From Acetomicrobium sp. UBA3949 (lineage in GTDB: Bacteria; Synergistota; Synergistia; Synergistales; Acetomicrobiaceae), in NCBI GenBank assembly GCA_002385485.1, contig DGDP01000125.1, positions 1 through 10,889 on the forward strand: a stretch of 10,889 bases of DNA, in the 5' to 3' direction. Under the pieces are notes generated by a model. It was not told the origin of the DNA. It did no database searches and saw only the letters and a program-made list of their open reading frames with translations. Position numbers and translations under genes: made by a program. This document shows positions 1 to 6,309 of the stretch, one piece after another (the first letter of the stretch is position 1; every line of letters begins with the position of its first letter).

Positions 1-491
1 GCCATAAGGTCTTTGGCGGCGCCGTACTTAAAGCAGACGATCTTTCCCTCGTGGTTGCGGCCACAAATCACGAGGGAGAAAACCCCATATTTCACGGCGA
101 GATATATACGATATTGAAGTTTTTTGAGCTTGAAGACCACCCAAAGCCGCAGGACTGCATCTTTCTTTCGACACACGAGCCCTGCTCGATGTGCCTGTCT
201 GCCATAGCCTGGGCAGGATTTCCGAAGATCTATTACTTCTTTAGCTACGAAGAGACGAACGACGTCTTCAATATCCCTCATGACTTGAAGATGTTAAAGG
301 AGGTCTTCGGCTGCGATAGGCCAAGCCGTAAAAACTCCTTTTTCGAGTCGTACAGCATCATGGAGATGCTGAAGAATTTCCAAGATGAGGAGGCGAAAGT
401 GAGAGTCGAGAGGATAATAGAGGAGTACAACGCGTTATCTCGGCAGTATCAAAGCATAAAGGACGGTATAGATAATATTATAAGAAAGTGA
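1..491 (+). CDS. Zinc-dependent nucleobase/nucleoside deaminase, 5' end cut by window edge
   Basis: This is the 3' part of a cytidine/deoxycytidylate deaminase-fold protein (COG0590-like). The reading frame is open to the left edge (first full codon at 3). The residues before the GTG at 51 (HKVFGGAVLKADDLSL) look like the usual first strands of this fold, so the GTG is internal and not the start. The zinc site is visible: the HGE motif (His codon at 93-95, with the Glu as proton shuttle) and EPCSMC (Cys codons at 183-185 and 192-194). The family hydrolytically deaminates bases or nucleosides such as cytosine, guanine or tRNA adenosine. The downstream purine permease on the same strand makes a purine salvage role plausible, but that is inference. 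A charged helical tail of about 60 residues follows the fold. It ends in TGA, 91 nt before the permease. The family is sure; the substrate is not. Confidence 0.85.
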   Translation, partial: HKVFGGAVLKADDLSLVVAATNHEGENPIFHGEIYTILKFFELEDHPKPQDCIFLSTHEPCSMCLSAIAWAGFPKIYYFFSYEETNDVFNIPHDLKMLKEVFGCDRPSRKNSFFESYSIMEMLKNFQDEEAKVRVERIIEEYNALSRQYQSIKDGIDNIIRK

Positions 492-496
492 TAGAG

Positions 497-545
497 TTGA
501 TATAAACTTAAATTCTCCCTTTACGGAAGAGAAGCGCAATATAAT
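497..545 (+). promoter_or_regulatory. Candidate promoter elements upstream of the permease gene
   Basis: The 91-nt gap between the deaminase and permease genes is AT-rich and contains two possible -10 elements. One is an extended -10 (TGATATAAA, 498-506); the other is a perfect TATAAT at 540-545. Neither has a convincing -35 box at the right distance. A 7-bp direct repeat (TTTACGG at 520-526 and 546-552) flanks the second one. No purine riboswitch core or PurR box could be recognised. The permease may instead be read through from the deaminase gene. Confidence 0.3.
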
Positions 546-582
546 TTTACGGGCAGTCGTTATTTAGGGAGGTGTTCGTATT

Positions 583-1884
583 ATGGGTGAGTGGTTGGAC
601 AAGCGGTTTAACGTAACTGCGAGCGGCAGCAGCATACGCACCGAGATAATTGCCGGCATCACTACTTTTATGACTATGGCTTACATAATATTCGTCAACC
701 CCGCTATTTTAAGCGAAGCCGGAATGGATTTCGGAGCGGTCATGACGGCCACCTGTTTGGCCTCGGCGATAGGGACGCTTTTGATGGCCTTTTTGGCGAA
801 TTATCCTTTCGCTCTGGCGCCGGGCATGGGACTTAACGCCTTTTTTGCCTTCTCGGTAGTGCTCGGTATGCAGGTAGGCTGGGAAGTTGCCCTCGCTTGC
901 GTTTTCATCGATGGAATCATATTCATAATATTGACGGCAGGTAAGGTAAGACAGGCCATCGTCAATGCCGTTCCCTACACGCTAAAGGTAGCGGTTGGAG
1001 CGGGCATCGGGATGTTCATAGCCTTGATAGGCCTGATACAGGCGGGCATCATTGTCGATAACCCCGCCACGCTAGTGTCGCTGGGCAATATAAAGTCTGC
1101 CGGTCCTATTCTTGCTATGGTGGGGCTTCTTTTTATGGCAGTCCTTCATGCCTATAAGGTCAAGGGGTCCTTGCTTTGGGGTATCTTGCTGATCACCATC
1201 GTCAGCATCCCCCTCGGCATCACGACTCCCCCGGAGGGAATCATTTCCGCTCCGCCGAGCCTTTCTCCCGTCTTTTTTAAGTTGGACCTCAAATCTGCTT
1301 TGACCTTTGCCATGTTTCCCGTGATTATAACCTTTGTCTTCGTTGACATGTTCGACACCATAGGCACGCTCATAGGAGTTTCCACAAGGGCCGGCATGCT
1401 GAACGAAAAGGGAGAGCTTCCCAAGGTCGGTCGTGCCCTCTTTGCCGACGCCGTGGCGACGACTTTGGGTGCATGCCTTGGAACGAGCACCACGACGACC
1501 TACGTGGAAAGTGCGGCAGGAGTTGAGGAAGGAGGACGCACGGGTCTTACGGCCCTAGTTGTAGCGATACTATTTTTGTGCGCCCTCTTCATATCACCTA
1601 TAGCGAAGATAGTACCATCCGTCGCGACAGCGCCTGCATTGGTCATGGTCGGAGTCTTCATGATGCAGTCGCTAAAAAATTTGAACTTCGACGACATAAC
1701 GGAGATCGTTCCAGCCTGCATTACCATCTTTGCAATGCCCTTTACCTACTCAATAGCGGAGGGCATCTCCTGGGGGATAATCTCCTATGCCCTAATAAAG
1801 CTCCTTGCCGGACGAGGCAGGGAAGTTAGCAAGACGATGTATGTGCTTGCCGTGCTGTTTTTGCTTAAGGAATTCATGCTTTAA
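583..1884 (+). CDS. NCS2-family purine permease (AzgA/PbuG type)
   Basis: This 433-residue protein is an integral membrane transporter of the AzgA branch of the NCS2 family. Known members (PbuG, PbuO, AdeP/AdeQ, fungal AzgA) import adenine, guanine or hypoxanthine by proton symport. Signature segments are visible: APGMGLNAFFAF (about residues 79-90), DMFDTIGTLIGV (255-266) and the Thr-rich GTSTTTTYVESAAG followed by VEEGGRTGLTA (300-324), which belong to the substrate-site region in this family. Long hydrophobic stretches run through the whole length, and the length matches PbuG (about 440). The ATG start has a strong Shine-Dalgarno site (AGGGAGGTG, 566-574) 8 nt upstream. The gene converges on purD with 6 nt between stops. 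Exact base specificity cannot be read from sequence, so no symbol is given. Confidence 0.92.
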   Translation: MGEWLDKRFNVTASGSSIRTEIIAGITTFMTMAYIIFVNPAILSEAGMDFGAVMTATCLASAIGTLLMAFLANYPFALAPGMGLNAFFAFSVVLGMQVGWEVALACVFIDGIIFIILTAGKVRQAIVNAVPYTLKVAVGAGIGMFIALIGLIQAGIIVDNPATLVSLGNIKSAGPILAMVGLLFMAVLHAYKVKGSLLWGILLITIVSIPLGITTPPEGIISAPPSLSPVFFKLDLKSALTFAMFPVIITFVFVDMFDTIGTLIGVSTRAGMLNEKGELPKVGRALFADAVATTLGACLGTSTTTTYVESAAGVEEGGRTGLTALVVAILFLCALFISPIAKIVPSVATAPALVMVGVFMMQSLKNLNFDDITEIVPACITIFAMPFTYSIAEGISWGIISYALIKLLAGRGREVSKTMYVLAVLFLLKEFML

Positions 1885-1890
1885 TAAATA

Positions 1891-3160
1891 CTAAACAAAG
1901 GCCTGCCACGCTATGTCCCTGCGGTAATGAGCGTTCCTGAAAGTTATGGACGATACGGCGTGGTAGGCCTTTTCTCTCGCCTGTCTCAGGTCGTCGGCCA
2001 AGCCAACGATGGTCAGGATCCTTCCTCCGTCGGTGAAAAATTTCCCCTCGGCCTTTTTGGTGCCCGAATGAAAGACTAAAACATCTTCCCTATCCTTCAG
2101 CCTCTCCAGGCCCTCAATGGGGTATCCCATTTCGTAGCTGTCCGGATATCCGCCCGAGGCCATGACAACTCCAACTGCTGTCGTCTTGGCCTTTATCTCG
2201 CCGAACTCATCGAGGGTGCCGCTGCAGCAGGCAGTGAAAAGATCGCCCCAATCGACGTCGCATATGGGAAGGACGACCTGCGCTTCGGGGTCTCCGAAGC
2301 GGACGTTGTATTCAAGCACGTAGGGATCGCCATCGTGTACCATGATCCCGGCGTAGATGGTTCCGATGAAGTCCCTGCCTTCTGCCTTCAAGCCTTCAAC
2401 TGTCGGGGCTATGATCTCCCTTTCTATCCTGTTTATGAGTAATTTGCTCACCTGAGGCAGAGGAGAGTAGGCGCCCATGCCGCCCGTGTTTGGCCCCTCG
2501 TCGCTGTCGAAGGCTCTTTTGTGATCCTGACTTAAAGGCAACATCCTGTAGGTTTTCCCGTCCGTTACCGCCATAGCCGTCAGCTCGTAGCCCTTTAGAA
2601 AGTCTTCGACCACGATGGTTTGGCCCGCTTCACCAAGCCTTCTTTCGACTAAAAGCTCACTTGCGATCTTTTCTGCCTCCTTCATCTCGCTGACGACGAA
2701 GGCCCCTTTGCCGGCGGCCAGTCCGTCGGCCTTGATCACGTAGGGAGGAGTCCGTTTGACGAGCGCCTTTTTTGCCTCATCAAGATCGCTGCACACGTCG
2801 AAAGGTGCAGTTGGTATGTTTTGCCTTTTCATGAAATTTTTGGCGAAGGCCTTGCTGCCTTCGAGTTTTGCTCCTTCTTTGCCAGGGCCGTAGACCAGGA
2901 TGCCTTGGTGCCTTAATGCGTCGGCCACTCCAGCTACCAGGGGGGGCTTCTGGACCTATGACGACGAGGTCGATCTTTTGAATCCTTGCCAGATCCGTTA
3001 CCTCTTTTGCGTCCAGAATATTCAACGGGAAAAGGGGGCACATTTCCGAGATGCCGCCGTTTCCGGGAGCGGCTATCGCTTCCGTTATGACCCTAGATTT
3101 TTTAAGGGAGTAAAGGAGGGCGTGTTCCCTTCCTCCGCCACCTAAAATTAGCGCCTTCAT
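1891..3160 (-). CDS. purD: Phosphoribosylamine-glycine ligase (GAR synthetase), frameshifted in this sequence
   Basis: PurD joins glycine to 5-phosphoribosylamine using ATP, step 2 of purine synthesis. The N-terminal domain starts MKALILGGGGREHAL and reads in frame to GPEAP (residue 73). The frame then shifts at a run of seven C (2940-2946). Removing one C restores LVAGVADALR, and the protein continues to the stop at 1891 with a corrected length of 422 residues, normal for the family. ATP-grasp motifs follow the shift: VIKADGLAAGKGAFVV, QDHKRAFDSDEGPNTGGMG and EYNVRFGDPEAQ. As printed the frame gives a 126-residue dead-end product and a separate open frame from GTG 2928. It is last in the operon, 31 nt after purH, with a modest GAGGG ribosome site (3168-3172). 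Identity is sure. Whether the break is real or a homopolymer sequencing error cannot be told here. Confidence 0.93.
1897..1973 (+). terminator. Candidate terminator of the permease gene, inside the purD 3' end
   Basis: A 15-bp inverted repeat has arms at 1897-1911 (AAAGGCCTGCCACGC) and 1958-1972 (GCGTGGTAGGCCTTT), separated by 46 nt. On the plus strand all 15 pairs form, with one G-U wobble, and the right arm runs into a short T tract (TTTTCTCT). The left arm begins 13 nt after the permease stop. On the minus strand the wobble becomes a C-A mismatch and the downstream tract is a weaker TTTGTTT, so the structure fits plus-strand termination better, though it may act both ways. The loop is long for an intrinsic terminator; a short inner pairing (GTCC 1915-1918 with GGAC 1948-1951) could shorten it. 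Confidence 0.5.
2940..2946 (-). other. C7 homopolymer causing the purD frameshift
   Basis: The coding strand has seven consecutive C here, within codons for Glu-Ala-Pro-Leu. Six C would give the conserved GPEAPLVAG of PurD; seven shifts the frame to PPGSWSG. The conserved protein sequence resumes perfectly in the other frame immediately after the run, so a single-base length change is the only defect. Confidence 0.9.
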
Positions 3161-3172
3161 AGCGAAACCCTC

Positions 3173-3196
3173 GCTTTCTTCAATGCTTTCTTCAAT
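3173..3196. repeat. 12-bp perfect tandem duplication at the purH/purD junction
   Basis: GCTTTCTTCAAT occurs twice back to back (3173-3184 and 3185-3196, plus strand). On the coding strand each copy (ATTGAAGAAAGC) carries a TGA. The purH stop is in the upstream copy, and the second copy supplies another in-frame TGA 12 nt later. It lies just upstream of the purD ribosome site and lengthens the purH-purD gap. Confidence 0.85.
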
Positions 3197-4724
3197 GACG
3201 GAAGGTCCTTGCCTTCGTTAAAAGCATTGGAACGCCCAGTTCGATGCAGGCCTTCTTTACTTCCTCGTCGCGCTTGGAGCCTCCCGGTTGAAGAATTAGG
3301 GCAATTCCAGCCTTGGCAGCTGCTTCTACGCTGTCGGAGAAGGGGAAAAATCCGTCGGAAGCCATGATGGAACCGCTTGCTTTTTCTCCTGCATGTTCGA
3401 TTGCCCATTTTACGGCGTCCACGCGGCTTGTAAAACCTGAAGCGATCGCGATGGTGGCGCCATCCTTTGCAAGGGCTATCGCATTACTTTTTGCAAGTGC
3501 GGCCGCCTTCCAGGCCACGAGGGCATCTAGCTTGAGGTCTGGTCTTTTCTCTCCTATCCATTCGCCGCCGTCGAAATCGGGCTCGGGTGGGAGCGTATCT
3601 TCCTGGGCTAAAAAACCGAAGGCTGTCTTGGCGATGCGAAAATCGTCGATGTTGCTCACGTCAAAGACCAGCAACCTCAAATTCGGCTTTTTTTGTCGAA
3701 ACACCTCTAGCGCCTTGGGGGCGAAGGAGGGGGCGACTATTATCTCGTAAAATTTCGTTGAGACCTCGAGGGCTGACTCTTCGTCCACTTCGTGGGTGAA
3801 GCCTATTATGCCGCCGTAAGCCGATACGGGATCGGAGGCAAGGGCGCCTCGGTAGGCGGAGATCAAACTTTCTCCGATGGCCATCCCGCAGGGTGTTGTG
3901 TGTTTGATGATTACGCACCCTATGAGGTCGCTTAAAAGCTTTATGCCCTTTACGGCGCCGTCGGCATCGAGGATGTTGTTGTAGGAAAGGGCGCCTCCTC
4001 CCAATTGCTTAAAGGGCTTTTCCTTGATTGGGTCTTCGTAAAGTGCAGCGGTCTGATGCGGGTTTTCGCCGTATTTCATATCCATTGCCTTTGTCAGGGC
4101 AATGGGGAAAGCCTTAGGGAAAGCCTCCTCTTCCGCTATTGTGTCTTTTAAGACGGAATGGATGATCGAATCGTAGGTGGCGGTTCTTGCAAAGGCCTTC
4201 AAGGCGAGCCTTTGGCGAGTTTCTATTGTCACGTTGCCCAGGGTTTTAAGTTCCTCCGTGATTCCTTCGTAGTCGTCGGGATCCGTGACGATTGTCACGT
4301 AGCGGTAGTTTTTGGCAGCAGCCCTGATGAGGGTAACTCCGCCTATGTCTATGTTTTCGATCAGATCTCCCAGCCCTGACCTTTTCTTGGCCACTTCCCC
4401 GAAGGGATATAAATTACAGACCACAATGTCTATTAGGGGAATTCCCCATTTTTCTACGTCGGCCAGGTCCATTTGAAAATCCCTGCGGGCCAGTATGCCG
4501 CCCAATACGGAAGGATGAAGGGTCTTGACCCTTCCGCCCAAAATATGGGGATAGCCCGAAAGATCGGCGATTTCCTTAACGGGGATACCCTGGCCCTTCA
4601 GGTATTGTGCCGTTCCCGAAGAGGAAACTATTTCGTATTCCAATTCGTGCAAGCTCTTTGCCAGCTTTTCTATCCCTCTTTTGTCGAACACGGATATCAA
4701 TGCGCGCTTAATATGGTCCTTCAA
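3192..4724 (-). CDS. purH: Bifunctional AICAR transformylase / IMP cyclohydrolase
   Basis: PurH carries out the last two steps to IMP: formyl transfer from 10-formyl-THF to AICAR, then ring closure. The 510-residue length is usual. The N-terminal cyclohydrolase domain (about 1-195) shows ALISVFDKRGIEKLA, GRVKTLHP and NIDIGGVTLIRAAAKN. The transformylase domain shows KYGENPHQTAALY (217-229), the Lys-His pair in IKHTTPCG (273-280), SDPVSAYGGIIGF and a C-terminal LQPGGSKRDEE and FRH. Start: a TTG at 4722-4724; TAA and TGA lie directly upstream in frame, so no earlier start exists, and GGGAGG sits 10 nt before it. It overlaps purN by 17 nt. Oddities: SSSGT where STGGT is usual, PSVLGG where most have a His (HGG), AFGFLAQ for the usual SGGLLVQ, and ASGFTSR (428-434) in place of GAGQxSR. 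Family identity is secure; the deviations may be lineage-specific. Confidence 0.95.
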   Translation of the reverse strand: MKDHIKRALISVFDKRGIEKLAKSLHELEYEIVSSSGTAQYLKGQGIPVKEIADLSGYPHILGGRVKTLHPSVLGGILARRDFQMDLADVEKWGIPLIDIVVCNLYPFGEVAKKRSGLGDLIENIDIGGVTLIRAAAKNYRYVTIVTDPDDYEGITEELKTLGNVTIETRQRLALKAFARTATYDSIIHSVLKDTIAEEEAFPKAFPIALTKAMDMKYGENPHQTAALYEDPIKEKPFKQLGGGALSYNNILDADGAVKGIKLLSDLIGCVIIKHTTPCGMAIGESLISAYRGALASDPVSAYGGIIGFTHEVDEESALEVSTKFYEIIVAPSFAPKALEVFRQKKPNLRLLVFDVSNIDDFRIAKTAFGFLAQEDTLPPEPDFDGGEWIGEKRPDLKLDALVAWKAAALAKSNAIALAKDGATIAIASGFTSRVDAVKWAIEHAGEKASGSIMASDGFFPFSDSVEAAAKAGIALILQPGGSKRDEEVKKACIELGVPMLLTKARTFRH

Positions 4725-5313
4725 TTATCATTCGCCTCCCTTTCTTCCTATAACGTCCTGAAAAAAGCTCTCTTAAGGTCCGCCAGTAAAGGTCGTGTTC
4801 TGCCTTATGGATTTTTTCCTCGAGGCTTTCGAGGGTGTCGCTGTCTTCGACGCGTACCTCCCTTTGGCTTAATATTGGGCCGTGATCCATCAGTTCATCT
4901 ACGATATGAACGGTGACGCCCGTCACCTTTACTCCGTATTCAAAGGCATCCTTAATTGCACTGGTGCCGGGAAAGGCCGGCAAAAGAGAGGGGTGTATGT
5001 TGACGATTTTGTCCCTGTATTTACCGACGAAATCTGAAGAAAGAATCCTCATAAAGCCAGCCAAGACGATCCATTCGACGGATTGGGACAGTATTTTTTC
5101 GTTAAGATGCCCCTCGGCCCTTGCTCTTCCTTCATTGTAAGGCAAAATAATCGTCTCAAAGCCCATTTCCCTTGCCTTTTTTATTCCTAAGGCATCCTTT
5201 TTGTCGCTTGCCACGAATGAGATGTGGGCCTTTAAATCTCCGCTGAAACACCTCTGGGCCAAAGCGACCATGTTTGTACCCCTTCCTGATATAAGAACGG
5301 CCATCTTCGTCAC
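4708..5313 (-). CDS. purN: Phosphoribosylglycinamide formyltransferase (10-formyl-THF dependent)
   Basis: PurN transfers a formyl group from 10-formyltetrahydrofolate to GAR, giving FGAR (step 3). The 201-residue length is normal. Visible motifs: the phosphate-binding N-terminus MAVLISGRGTN, LAGFMRIL (84-91), the catalytic Asn and His in NIHPSLLPAFPG (Asn105, His107) and the catalytic Asp in MDHGPILSQ (Asp143). The chosen start is the GTG at 5313, which overlaps the purM stop as GTGA. A GAGGTG site (5322-5327) lies 8 nt upstream. The ATG at 5304 is possible but would be 17 nt from that site. The end overlaps the purH start by 17 nt, so purH translation is probably coupled to purN. Confidence 0.96.
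   Translation of the reverse strand: MTKMAVLISGRGTNMVALAQRCFSGDLKAHISFVASDKKDALGIKKAREMGFETIILPYNEGRARAEGHLNEKILSQSVEWIVLAGFMRILSSDFVGKYRDKIVNIHPSLLPAFPGTSAIKDAFEYGVKVTGVTVHIVDELMDHGPILSQREVRVEDSDTLESLEEKIHKAEHDLYWRTLRELFSGRYRKKGRRMIIEGPY
4735..4740 (-). promoter_or_regulatory. Ribosome binding site that sets the purH TTG start
   Basis: GGGAGG on the coding strand lies inside the 3' end of purN and ends 10 nt before the TTG at 4724. Because two stop codons directly precede that TTG in the purH frame, this site together with the TTG defines the start. The nearby ATG (in AATGATAA) belongs to the purN frame. Confidence 0.75.
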
Positions 5314-6305
5314 GGCCCTGTCACCTCGCCAATTAGGAAAGAAGGCTCGTTAAGTTCCTCAAGGGCCTCTTTCAAGGTGGGAAGCTCGCCCTTTTCTACG
5401 ATGAAGACATAGCCTACCCCGAGATTAAATACCCTTCTCATCTCTCCTTCTTCGACGCCGGCTTGGGCTATGAGATCGTAAATTTTAGGCCTCTTCCAGG
5501 AGCCGTAATCTATGGATACAGACAGCCCTTCGGGGATCACCCTAAGGACGTTGTCCCTAAGGCCGCCGCCTGTGATGTGGGCCATGGCCTTGACCTTTGT
5601 TTTGCGTAGGACCTCCATCACGATCTTGGGATAAAGCCTTGTCGGTTCAAGTAAAACCTTAAAAAGGGGCAGATCCTCACCGAAGAGTTTGCTGTCCAGG
5701 TCCAGCTTTAATCCGTCGTCGAGAAGGGCCTTTCGTACCAGGCTGAAGCCGTTGCTGTGAAGCCCGCTTGAGGCAAGTCCTACGAGCAGGTCGCCCCCTT
5801 GGACGTCGCTTCCTGCAATGACTTCTTCTTTTTTTACGATACCGACGGCGAATCCCGCCAGATCAAAGCCATCGGGCGGATAGGTGCCCGGCATCTCGGC
5901 CGTCTCGCCCCCAAGAAGTGCACAACCGCTGTCCCTGCAGGCTTTGGCTATTCCGTAGATCACGGGAGAGTAGCGCTTTCCATCCAACTTTCCGCAGGCA
6001 AGGTAGTCCAGAAAAAAAAGAGGTCTGGCGCCGCAAGTAACCAGGTCGTTTACGCTCATGGCAACGAGGTCCTGGCCTAGTCCGTCGAAATGGCCTGCCC
6101 TTTTTGCTATCTCAAGTTTCGTGCCAACGCCATCGCAGCATGCTGCCAGGCAAAGCCCTTCTCCCAAGTCATATAGGCCGCTAAAACCGCCTATGCCTGA
6201 GACCACCCCCCGGCTTTCTGCTATAAAGGCAGCCTCCTTCACGATTCTGATCCAATCATCGGCTGCTTTTAAAGAAACCCCCGCCTTTTCGTAGGTCCAT
6301 TTCAT
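5310..6305 (-). CDS. purM: Phosphoribosylformylglycinamidine cyclo-ligase (AIR synthetase)
   Basis: PurM closes the imidazole ring of FGAM with ATP to give AIR (step 5). It is 331 residues, at the short end of the usual range (about 340-350). Family motifs are in order: YEKAGVSL near the N-terminus, GIGGFSGLYDLG, CDGVGTKLEIA (57-67), MSVNDLVTCGARPLFF (83-98), GGETAEMPGTY (132-142), SSGLHSNGFSLVRKAL (179-194), HITGGGLRDN (243-252) and FNLGVGYVF (293-301). The ATG at 6305 follows a GGAGG (6315-6319) by 9 nt. That site lies within the last codons of purF, whose stop is only 4 nt upstream. The purM stop overlaps the purN GTG. No missing residues noted. Confidence 0.97.
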   Translation of the reverse strand: MKWTYEKAGVSLKAADDWIRIVKEAAFIAESRGVVSGIGGFSGLYDLGEGLCLAACCDGVGTKLEIAKRAGHFDGLGQDLVAMSVNDLVTCGARPLFFLDYLACGKLDGKRYSPVIYGIAKACRDSGCALLGGETAEMPGTYPPDGFDLAGFAVGIVKKEEVIAGSDVQGGDLLVGLASSGLHSNGFSLVRKALLDDGLKLDLDSKLFGEDLPLFKVLLEPTRLYPKIVMEVLRKTKVKAMAHITGGGLRDNVLRVIPEGLSVSIDYGSWKRPKIYDLIAQAGVEEGEMRRVFNLGVGYVFIVEKGELPTLKEALEELNEPSFLIGEVTGP

Positions 6306-6309
6306 TTTA

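Noticed and set aside
51..53. GTG as the deaminase start
   Set aside because: The frame is open upstream to the edge and encodes residues typical of the fold's first strands, so the gene begins outside the window.
492..582. Purine riboswitch upstream of the permease
   Set aside because: The 91-nt gap has no recognisable three-way-junction core or pairing stem and is too short to hold the aptamer plus an expression platform convincingly.
3157..3408. A minus-strand open frame overlapping the purH 3' end, considered as a frameshifted purH C-terminus
   Set aside because: The main purH frame already ends with the expected FRH terminus and TGA. The other frame shows no PurH residues, so no frameshift is needed.
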